Source: Herbaspirillum sp. SJZ106 (GTDB lineage Bacteria; Pseudomonadota; Gammaproteobacteria; Burkholderiales; Burkholderiaceae_D). From it: a DNA stretch of 64,000 bases. How positions within the stretch are numbered: position 1 is the first letter of the stretch; each line of letters starts with the position of its first letter. The position numbers and the translations under genes are program-made. The stretch covers positions 62,001 through 126,000 of the forward strand of contig NZ_VFNI01000006.1 in NCBI RefSeq assembly GCF_006715495.1. The letters are read 5' to 3'. Shown piece by piece: positions 57,506-64,000 of this stretch. The notes beneath the pieces were generated by a model that saw only the letters and a list, made by a program, of their open reading frames with translations, ran no database searches and was not told the DNA's origin.

Positions 57506-57847
57506 GCCCCCGTAGCTCAGTGGATAGAGCGATCCCCTCCTAAAGACGATTGGGCACCGGATGCCGAAAGGCGCCGCGTGAATGGAGTCAAATTCGGTGA
57601 ACCCTGACAGCGCATCGGCCAACATGGCGTGCGGCTGCTGGCGATACCGAGCCAAGCCGGTTCCAGGCAAGCATGGGAACCGGAAGGTGTAGAGACTAGA
57701 CGGCTCCGGCCTGTCGGCGACGTTGCCTCAATGGCGATAGCCGCCCAAGGCCAAGGTATAGTCCAGACCACAAACATTCATCTGGTGGCGAAAGCCATAG
57801 TGGTACGAAGGGATAGGTCACACGTTCGATCCGTGTCGGGGGCGCCA
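57506..57847 (+). tRNA. tRNA-Arg(CCU), interrupted by a group I intron
   Basis: Exon 1 is 57506-57541 and exon 2 is 57808-57847 with CCA encoded; joined they make a normal 76-nt tRNA. Acceptor stem GCCCCCG/CGGGGGC, D stem GCTC/GAGC, anticodon stem ATCCC/GGGAT with loop CTCCTAA, T stem ACACG/CGTGT with TTCGATC loop, discriminator G. The anticodon is CCU (57539-57541), which reads AGG, a rare codon in such a GC-rich genome. The intron interrupts the loop directly after the anticodon. A terminator follows and a promoter precedes, so the gene is a single-tRNA unit. This looks like a functional gene, not a pseudogene, because every stem pairs perfectly. Confidence 0.95.
57542..57807 (+). ncRNA. 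Group I self-splicing intron in the tRNA-Arg(CCU) anticodon loop
   Basis: 266 nt, no open reading frame, ending in G (57807) as group I introns do; the upstream exon ends in U. The internal guide GGG (57552-57554) can pair with the anticodon CCU, giving the U-G pair at the splice site. P2 is CACCGGATGCC-GAAA-GGCGCCGCGTG (57555-57580) with a GAAA loop. P3 GGAG (57584-57587) pairs with CTCC (57704-57707). P7 GACTA (57694-57698) pairs with TAGTC (57759-57763) inside the conserved S element AAGGTATAGTCC (57753-57764). P9 is GGC-GAAA-GCC (57787-57796). The core strongly resembles the Azoarcus tRNA-Ile intron (subgroup IC3). Confidence 0.93.
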
Positions 57848-57854
57848 GCATAAA

Positions 57855-57885
57855 AAAAGCGCAGAAGATGTCTTCTGCGCTTTTT
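57855..57885. terminator. Rho-independent terminator, bidirectional
   Basis: AAAAGCGCAGAAGA and TCTTCTGCGCTTTT pair with a TG loop, flanked by A-run and T-run. Ends the tRNA transcript and the convergent mrcA gene. Confidence 0.92.
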
Positions 57886-57918
57886 CCTTTTGGGGCTCCG
57901 GTTCCGGCCTGCTTCGCT

Positions 57919-60372
57919 TCAATGCCCCTGGTACAGTTTGCTGTCGAAATTATTGGCAGGCGCGCCGCGCGATGGCGGCGGCGCTTGTGGCGTGCCCGGG
58001 GCGTTAGGTGCGTTAGGCGCGGACTGCGTACCGGGGGCCGGCGCCTGGCTCGGCGTCCAGCCGAAGAAATTGGAAATCGCATCGACCACCGTCACGCCGA
58101 CGTTGGTGACCAGGCCATTCTCGGGCGTGAAGTTGTCGTAATACGGTTCGCCGTCGATGAAGCGGATGCCGTCCGGCACCGGCTGGTCGAATTGCGGGAC
58201 GCCCTTCAAGGCCTTGCCCATGTAATCGACCCAGATCGGCAGGGCCAGTTGCGCGCCGAACTCCATGCCGCCCAGGCTCTTGGGCTGGTCGTAACCCATC
58301 CATACCACGGTAGCCAGCGTGCGCTGGTAGCCGGCGAACCAACCGTCGATCGCTTCATTGGTGGTGCCGGTCTTGCCCGCCAGGTCGGCGCGGCCGAGGC
58401 TGTTGCTGCGTGCGCCGGTGCCGCGCTGGGCCACTGACTTGAGCAGGCTGGTCATCATGTAGCTGTTGCGTTCGGCCACCACCCGCGGTGCGCCGTTGCC
58501 CACCACCAGCGGATCGGCCTTGGACAAGACCTTGCCGCGGGAGTCGGTGATCTGCGTGATCAGGTAGGGCTGGATCTTGTAGCCACCGTTGGCGAACACC
58601 GAGTAGGCCGCGGAAAGCTGCAGCGGAGTGGTTTGGCCGGCGCCCAGCGCCATCGGCAGATAGGGCGGGACCTTGTCGGAATCGAAGCCGTAGGCGCCGG
58701 TGATGAAGTCCTTGGCGTAGGGTACGCCGATGTAGTCGAGCGTGCGGATGGCCACCAGGTTGACCGACTTTTGCAGCGCGGTGCGCACGCTCATCGGCCC
58801 GGCCGGCGGTTCATCGTCCCGCGGTTCCCAGTTCGGCTGGCCGGGGCCGGCCGGGTAGGAAACCGGCGCATCGTTGACGATGCTGGCCGGAGCAAAACCC
58901 TTTTCCAGCGCCGCCGAATAGATGAAGGGCTTGAAGGTGGAGCCCGGCTGGCGCCACGCCTGGGTGACGTGGTTGAAGTTGTTCTGGGTGAAGTCGAAGC
59001 CGCCGATCAGGGCGCGGATGGCGCCATCCTGCGGCACCACCGACACCAGCGCCGCCTCCACTTGCGGCAACTGCACGATCTGCCAGTTCTGCTTGGCATC
59101 CTGCATCACGCGGATCAGCGAACCCGGCTGGATGCGCACTTCCTTCTTGGCCTTGTCGGACAGCGCGTTGGCGACGAAACGCAGGGCATCGCCCTTGATG
59201 CTCACCTTGTCGCCCGAGCGCAGCACCGCGTCGACCTGCTTGGGGCCGGCGGCCACCACCACGGCGGCCAGGATGTCGTCGTTGTCGGGATGGTCGTCCA
59301 GCACATCGTCGATGGCGCTGGCGCGCTCGTCGGCGTTGGCCGGCAGCGCCACCGTCTCTTCCGGGCCGCGGTAGCCGTGACGGCGGTCGTAGTCCATCAC
59401 GCCCTTGCGCACGGCAAGGTAGGCGGCCTGCTGGTCGGCGGCATTGATGGTGGTGTAGACGTTGAAGCCCTGGGTATAGGTGTCTTCCTTGTATTGCGCA
59501 TACACCATCTGGCGCACCATTTCATTGACGTATTCAGCGTGGGTGTTGTACTGGCTGCCCGGTGTGCGTACCTTCAACTCTTCCTTGGAGGCCGCGTCGT
59601 ATTGCGCCTGGGTGATGAAGCCCACGTCCAGCATGCGCTGCAGGATGTATTGCTGGCGGATGTGCGCGCGCTTGGGGTTGACGATGGGGTTGTAGGCCGA
59701 GGGCGCCTTGGGCAGGCCGGCCAGCATCGCGGCCTCGGCCAGCGTGACATCCTTGAGATCCTTGCCGAAATAGGTGCGCGCGGCGGCGGCAAAGCCGAAG
59801 GCGCGCTGGCCCAGGTAGATCTGGTTCATGTAGACCTCAAGGATCTGGTCCTTGGTCAGGGCGTTCTCGATCTTGTTGGCCAGCAGGACTTCGTAGAGCT
59901 TGCGCGAAAAGGTCTTTTCCTTGGTCAGGAACACGTTGCGCGCCACCTGCATGGTGATGGTGCTGGCGCCCTGGGAGGCGCTGCCGCGCAGCACGTCGGT
60001 CACCAGCGCGCGGGCGATGCCGATATAGTCGATGCCGCCATGCTGGTAGAAGCGATAGTCTTCGATGGCCAGCACGGCATTCTTCATGTCGGCCGGAATA
60101 TCGTCCAGCTTGACCAGGCTGCGCTTTTCCTCGCCGAATTCGCCCAGCAAGACCTTGTCTTCGGAATAGATGCGCAGCGGAACCTTGGGCCGGTAGTCGG
60201 TGATCAGGTCCAGCGAGGGCAGGCGCGGATTGATGAAGATCAGCGCATAGACCACCAGCAGGGCGCCGGCGATGCCGAGGCCGAGGATGGACAGTCCGAT
60301 GAATTTGGCGATATTGGGATTGAGGAAGCCGCGTTGGCGCTGCAAGCGGCCCGGAGACGTTGGAAGAGGCAT
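57919..60372 (-). CDS. mrcA: Penicillin-binding protein 1A
   Basis: Bifunctional peptidoglycan glycosyltransferase/transpeptidase, 817 residues, inner membrane with periplasmic catalysis. One membrane helix near the N-terminus (about 22-46). The GT51 domain has AIEDYRFYQHGGIDYIGIAR (catalytic Glu) and GASTITMQVARNVFL. The transpeptidase domain has the Ser of STFKPF (near residue 479), SVN in KSVNLVAIR and KTGTTNEAIDGWFAGY. An OB-like insert lies between them, and the C-terminal tail is Pro/Ala rich. Its 5' end is divergent from the ABC-F gene with 240 bases between; in the other direction it converges on the tRNA-Arg gene. Confidence 0.97.
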   Translation of the reverse strand: MPLPTSPGRLQRQRGFLNPNIAKFIGLSILGLGIAGALLVVYALIFINPRLPSLDLITDYRPKVPLRIYSEDKVLLGEFGEEKRSLVKLDDIPADMKNAVLAIEDYRFYQHGGIDYIGIARALVTDVLRGSASQGASTITMQVARNVFLTKEKTFSRKLYEVLLANKIENALTKDQILEVYMNQIYLGQRAFGFAAAARTYFGKDLKDVTLAEAAMLAGLPKAPSAYNPIVNPKRAHIRQQYILQRMLDVGFITQAQYDAASKEELKVRTPGSQYNTHAEYVNEMVRQMVYAQYKEDTYTQGFNVYTTINAADQQAAYLAVRKGVMDYDRRHGYRGPEETVALPANADERASAIDDVLDDHPDNDDILAAVVVAAGPKQVDAVLRSGDKVSIKGDALRFVANALSDKAKKEVRIQPGSLIRVMQDAKQNWQIVQLPQVEAALVSVVPQDGAIRALIGGFDFTQNNFNHVTQAWRQPGSTFKPFIYSAALEKGFAPASIVNDAPVSYPAGPGQPNWEPRDDEPPAGPMSVRTALQKSVNLVAIRTLDYIGVPYAKDFITGAYGFDSDKVPPYLPMALGAGQTTPLQLSAAYSVFANGGYKIQPYLITQITDSRGKVLSKADPLVVGNGAPRVVAERNSYMMTSLLKSVAQRGTGARSNSLGRADLAGKTGTTNEAIDGWFAGYQRTLATVVWMGYDQPKSLGGMEFGAQLALPIWVDYMGKALKGVPQFDQPVPDGIRFIDGEPYYDNFTPENGLVTNVGVTVVDAISNFFGWTPSQAPAPGTQSAPNAPNAPGTPQAPPPSRGAPANNFDSKLYQGH

Positions 60373-60612
60373 GGAGTAGGCGGAAATCTGGATGCGTTAT
60401 CTTACAGCATCAAGCCCGCCGGCCCGGAAAGACAGGCGCCGGCAATGCTTAACAGGATGTAAAAAGTGTTTCGGGGCATGTTTTTCATGTGCTTGCCGGC
60501 AAGCATTTCCACAAACCGGCCATGCGGCGCCGCATTTCCCCGCCGCAGTCGGTACAATGCCGCTCTTTACGCATATTCCGGACGCGGTGCAGCAGGCCGC
60601 GGCATATCTCCT

Positions 60613-62535
60613 ATGGCAGTCATTTCCCTTAGCGACGCGCAACTGGCCTTTGGCCACGTCGCCCTCCTCGATCACGCCGAATTCTCGCTGGAGACCGGCG
60701 AACGCGTCGGCCTGATCGGCCGCAACGGCACCGGCAAGTCGTCGCTGCTGAAGGTCATCGCCGGCCGCTCCAGGCTGGACGATGGCTTGCTGGTGATGCA
60801 ACAGGGCCTGAAGATCGCCTATGTCGACCAGGAACCGCATTTCCCTGACGAGATGACGGTGTTCGACGCCGTGGCCTCCGGCCTGGGCGAACTGCCCGCG
60901 CTGCTGGCCGAATATGAGGCGATCACCGGCCAGTTCGGCGGCGACAACGATGACGCCTTGCTGGAGCGCATGCACCAGATCCAGACCGTGCTGGACGCGG
61001 CCGATGCCTGGTCCATCGGCAACAAGGTCGAGACCACGCTGGACAAGCTCAACCTGAACCGCGACGCCAGGATCGGCGAACTCTCCGGCGGCATGCAAAA
61101 GCGCGTGGCGCTGGCCTGCGGCCTGGTCGGCAACCCCGACGTGCTGCTGCTGGACGAGCCGACCAACCACCTCGACTTCGGCTCCATCCTGTGGCTGGAA
61201 GGCCTGCTGCGCGACTTCAAGGGCAGCATCCTGTTCGTCACCCACGACCGCAGCTTCCTCGACAACGTCTCGACCCGCATCATCGAGCTGGACCGCGGCA
61301 AATTGTTGTCCTTCCCCGGCAATTTCAGCACTTACCAGGCGCGCAAGGCCGAGTTGCTGGCCAATGAGGAAGTGGAGAACGCCAAGTTCGACAAATTCCT
61401 GGCGCAGGAAGAAGTGTGGATCCGCAAGGGCGTGCAGGCGCGCCGTACCCGCGACGAAGGGCGTGTGCGCCGGCTGGAGGCATTGCGCGTGCAGCGCAGC
61501 GAGCGGCGCGACCGCCAGGGCCAGGTCAAGCTGGAAGTGTCGGCCGGAGAGCGTTCGGGCAAGATCGTGGCGGAGCTGGACAACGTCAGCAAGGCCTACG
61601 GCCCCAAGACCGTGGTGCGCGAGTTCAGCTCCATCCTCATGCGCGGCGACAAGATCGGCCTGATCGGCCAGAACGGCGCCGGCAAGACCACGCTGCTCAA
61701 ACTGATCCTGGGCGAAGAAACGCCCGACAGCGGCACGGTCAGGCAGGGCACCAAGATGCAGGTGGCGTATTTCGACCAGATGCGCGCCCAGCTCAATGAA
61801 GAAGCCAGCCTGGCCGACACCATTGCGCCGGGCAGCGACTGGGTCGAGGTCAACGGCCAGCGCAAGCACGTCATGACTTACCTCAGCGACTTCCTGTTCT
61901 CGCCCGAGCGCGCGCGTTCGCCGGTGCGCACACTGTCCGGCGGCGAGCGCAACCGCCTGCTGCTGGCGCGCCTGTTCGCCAAGCCGGCCAACGTGCTGGT
62001 GCTGGACGAACCGACCAACGATCTCGATATCGACACGCTGGAGCTGCTGGAAGAATTGCTGGAAGAGTACGACGGCACCGTGTTCCTGGTCAGCCACGAC
62101 CGCATGTTCCTGGACAACGTGGTGACCCAGGTGATCGCCGCCGAAGGCAATGGCGTCTGGCGCGAATATGTCGGCGGCTATTCCGATTGGGAGCGCGTGC
62201 GCGCGGCTTCTCCCACCACGTCGGCCAGGCCGGCGGCCAAGACAGACAAGAACGAAGTCAAGGCCGAGTCGAGCATGGCGGCCCCAGCGCCCGTGGCGCC
62301 CGCACAGCCGAAAAAGAAGCTCAGTTACAAGGAGCAGCGCGAGCTGGAGGAGTTGCCCAAGCGTATCGCTGAACTGGAGGCGGAGCAGAAGTCGATCTCG
62401 GAAAAGCTGGCCGATCCCGATCTGTACAAGAACAATGCCGATGACGCGGTGAAGCTGAACCAGCGCTTTGCCGAAATCGACGAGGAATTGCTGGTCAGCC
62501 TGGAGCGCTGGGAAGAGATCGAGGCGCGCAAGTAA
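60613..62535 (+). CDS. uup: ABC-F ATPase, Uup-type
   Basis: 640 residues with two ABC domains and no membrane helices. Walker A GRNGTGKSS and GQNGAGKTT; signatures LSGGMQKR and LSGGERNR; Walker B LLLDEPTNHLD and LVLDEPTNDLD. The linker helix region (about 245-315) is Arg/Glu rich, and the C-terminal coiled coil (about 560-640, ELEELPKRIAELEAEQKSIS) is the Uup DNA-binding type. ATG 60613 begins MAVISLSDAQLAFGHVALLD. Uup is tied to ribosome function and to transposon excision in E. coli. A GC-rich hairpin (62536-62561) separates it from the next, convergent gene. Confidence 0.94.
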   Translation: MAVISLSDAQLAFGHVALLDHAEFSLETGERVGLIGRNGTGKSSLLKVIAGRSRLDDGLLVMQQGLKIAYVDQEPHFPDEMTVFDAVASGLGELPALLAEYEAITGQFGGDNDDALLERMHQIQTVLDAADAWSIGNKVETTLDKLNLNRDARIGELSGGMQKRVALACGLVGNPDVLLLDEPTNHLDFGSILWLEGLLRDFKGSILFVTHDRSFLDNVSTRIIELDRGKLLSFPGNFSTYQARKAELLANEEVENAKFDKFLAQEEVWIRKGVQARRTRDEGRVRRLEALRVQRSERRDRQGQVKLEVSAGERSGKIVAELDNVSKAYGPKTVVREFSSILMRGDKIGLIGQNGAGKTTLLKLILGEETPDSGTVRQGTKMQVAYFDQMRAQLNEEASLADTIAPGSDWVEVNGQRKHVMTYLSDFLFSPERARSPVRTLSGGERNRLLLARLFAKPANVLVLDEPTNDLDIDTLELLEELLEEYDGTVFLVSHDRMFLDNVVTQVIAAEGNGVWREYVGGYSDWERVRAASPTTSARPAAKTDKNEVKAESSMAAPAPVAPAQPKKKLSYKEQRELEELPKRIAELEAEQKSISEKLADPDLYKNNADDAVKLNQRFAEIDEELLVSLERWEEIEARK

Positions 62536-62583
62536 GCGGAGCCCGGACGGGCCGGGAGCCGCCGTTCCTGTTTGCGCAGGGGC

Positions 62584-63432
62584 TCAGTTGGGTTTGCGCA
62601 GCGCCTCGCGCAGGTCGGGCAGCATCTCGCGCAGGTTTTGCGCATCGTCCGCATGCGGGCGCAGCGCGAGGTAGGCTTCCAGGTCTTCCAGCGCAGCCTG
62701 GGGCAGGCCGAGGTTGGCGCGCGCCAGGCCGCGGTCGCGCTTTTCGGTAATCTCTTCGGGAAGCAGGATCACCAGGCGTTCCTGCACGTCCAGCACCTGT
62801 TGCCAGCGCTGGCTTTCCATGAAAATGGCCTTGAGGTTGCGCAGCATGCGCGCCAGGATCTCGCGCGGATGGGCGGCGCGCAGGTAAGCGCCCAGCGGCA
62901 GCTCATCGCCGAAGTCCTGTTCGTGCTGGCGTTCCAGGTACGGTTCCAGGCGTTCTTCCAATTCTTCCCGCGACAGGCTGGAGCCGTTCATCGGATCCAG
63001 CACGATCTCGCCCGACTGCACCGACAGCTTCATCAGGAAATGGCCAGGGAAGGAAACGCCCTTCATGTCCAGCCCGACCTGTTGCGCCAGTTCGATATAG
63101 ACCACCGCCAGCGAGATCGGGATGCCGCGCCGGGTCGCGATGACGCGGTGGATGTAGCTGTTGTCGGGGTCGTAATAATTGTTGACGTTGCCGGCGAAGG
63201 CCATTTCCTGGAAGAAGAAATGGTTGAGCATGCGCAGCTTCTGGATCTGCGAGGCATCTGACGGCAAGCGCTGCCTCAGCTTTTGCGCCAGCAGGTCGAG
63301 CTCGACTTCCTGCTCGGCGAAATCCATTTCGGGATAAAAGTCCTGACCCAGCGTCAAGGCGGATTCGAACAGCGGAATCGAATCGTCCTGGCGCACCAGC
63401 GAAGCAAAATAGTCGAGGGAGGTGAGCGTCAT
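62584..63432 (-). CDS. SirB1 family protein (transglutaminase-like fold, TPR)
   Basis: About 282 residues. A predicted SirB1 N-terminal transglutaminase-like domain (about 20-175) includes TRRGIPISLAVVYIELAQQV and GVSFPGHFLMKL; these are the family hallmarks. C-terminal tetratricopeptide-like helices follow (about 195-280). ATG 63432 is favoured because AGGA lies eight bases upstream; the ATG three codons earlier is too close to it. The biochemical function of SirB1 is not known; in several bacteria it sits next to prmC/hemA. Here it lies near murJ with the same orientation. Confidence 0.9.
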   Translation of the reverse strand: MTLTSLDYFASLVRQDDSIPLFESALTLGQDFYPEMDFAEQEVELDLLAQKLRQRLPSDASQIQKLRMLNHFFFQEMAFAGNVNNYYDPDNSYIHRVIATRRGIPISLAVVYIELAQQVGLDMKGVSFPGHFLMKLSVQSGEIVLDPMNGSSLSREELEERLEPYLERQHEQDFGDELPLGAYLRAAHPREILARMLRNLKAIFMESQRWQQVLDVQERLVILLPEEITEKRDRGLARANLGLPQAALEDLEAYLALRPHADDAQNLREMLPDLREALRKPN

Positions 63433-63584
63433 GCCATCCATCCTATCAAAATATTTTGGCGCGCGTCACGCTTGGCAACGCGGCGAAAAAATACTTGTTG
63501 TTTCCAGCCAGCTACTCTGGCATACAAGGTCGCCGCGGTTTATTCTTTTTCGCTTGCCGTTCTTCGCGGAGCGGCAACAGGTTC

Positions 63585-64000
63585 TTAACGCCGGGCGATG
63601 CGCTTGAATTCGCGCAACCTGAATCCCATCGCCAGCAGCGGCCCGAAATAGGCGAGCCCGCACACCGCGATCACCAGCATCAGCGCGCCGATGCGCGCCA
63701 GCGGATGGGCCCGCAGGGCGATCCAGTCGAACTGGCCGGCCATCCACAATGACACGCCCGCCAGCACCAGCAGCGCACCGGTAAGCCGCGCCAGGAAGAT
63801 CCCCCAGCCCGGACGCGGGATGTAGATCTGGCGGCGGCGCAATCCCAGGAACAGGAGTGCCGCGTTCAGGCAGGCGCCCAGGCCGATCGACAAGGCCAGG
63901 CCGGCATGGGCGAACATCGGCACGAAAATGCCGTTCATCAACTGGGTGGCGATCAGCACGCCGATGGCGATCATCACCGGGGTGCGGATGTCTTGCTTGG
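63585..64000 (-). CDS. murJ: Lipid II flippase MurJ, C-terminal part, 5' end outside window
   Basis: 138 codons of the 3' portion of an inner membrane MVF/MATE-type flippase that moves lipid II across the membrane. The frame is open to the window edge (preceding MIAIGVLIATQLMNGIFV). Four hydrophobic helices are visible (LIATQLMNGIFVPMFAHAGL, ALSIGLGACLNAALLFLGLR, the segment with LTGALLVLAGVSLWM, and IGALMLVIAVCGLAYFGPLL), ending with LREFKRIARR. This is the typical MurJ C-terminus of Burkholderiales. Only the last quarter of the protein is present. Confidence 0.88.
   Translation of the reverse strand, partial: KQDIRTPVMIAIGVLIATQLMNGIFVPMFAHAGLALSIGLGACLNAALLFLGLRRRQIYIPRPGWGIFLARLTGALLVLAGVSLWMAGQFDWIALRAHPLARIGALMLVIAVCGLAYFGPLLAMGFRLREFKRIARR

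Overview
The window looks like a chromosomal segment of a high-GC betaproteobacterium of the order Burkholderiales, family Oxalobacteraceae, most likely Herbaspirillum. This rests on the housekeeping block carA-carB-greA-yhbY-rlmE-ftsH-folP-glmM-phoB and on sugar-acid catabolic genes of kinds familiar in that genus. It is an inference from gene content and protein similarity recalled from memory. No rRNA, complete insertion sequence or CRISPR array is visible.

Layout. 1-11 kb: a partial PLP-dependent basic amino acid decarboxylase, folA, opgGH for osmoregulated periplasmic glucans, and a MacA-like adaptor plus an outer membrane channel separated by a ~200 bp repeat. 10.5-13.9 kb: a leftward sugar-acid operon (fumarylacetoacetase-family hydrolase, short-chain dehydrogenase, MFS importer) that fits the oxidative 2-keto-3-deoxy-L-fuconate/rhamnonate route. 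14-21 kb: a probably acquired island bordered by a transposase remnant and a second copy of the repeat. It carries a LysR regulator, a dehydrogenase, a TRAP importer and a two-subunit transketolase. 21-26.3 kb: a leftward group (L-2-keto-3-deoxyarabonate dehydratase, flavin reductase, MFS importer, PEP mutase/isocitrate lyase family enzyme) with a divergent LysR gene. 26.3-32.5 kb: a rightward operon with a RuBisCO-like protein, matching D-apionate catabolism (importer, oxidoisomerase, RuBisCO-like decarboxylase, DUF1537 kinase, NanR-like repressor). A perfect palindromic operator lies in front of it.

32.6-42.7 kb holds miscellaneous genes: two MFS transporters, a YitT protein, a thioredoxin-reductase-like flavoprotein with an Rrf2 regulator, a SufR-like regulator, a small HigA-like peptide, a YigZ protein, an orphan ParB-like protein, a patatin lipoprotein, an NlpC/P60 hydrolase and a GlcG/HbpS protein. 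42.7-55.2 kb is the conserved core block, with a clear sigma-70 promoter for carAB and several strong intrinsic terminators. 55.2-64 kb has a c-type cytochrome pair, a tRNA gene, mrcA (PBP1a), an Uup-type ABC-F ATPase, a SirB1 protein and the 3' part of murJ.

The most striking element is the tRNA-Arg(CCU) gene at 57506-57847. Its anticodon loop is interrupted directly after the CCU anticodon by a 266 nt group I self-splicing intron whose core helices can be read in the sequence. The second highlight is the RuBisCO-like-protein operon with its palindromic operator. The third is the TRAP/transketolase island, whose substrate cannot be deduced.
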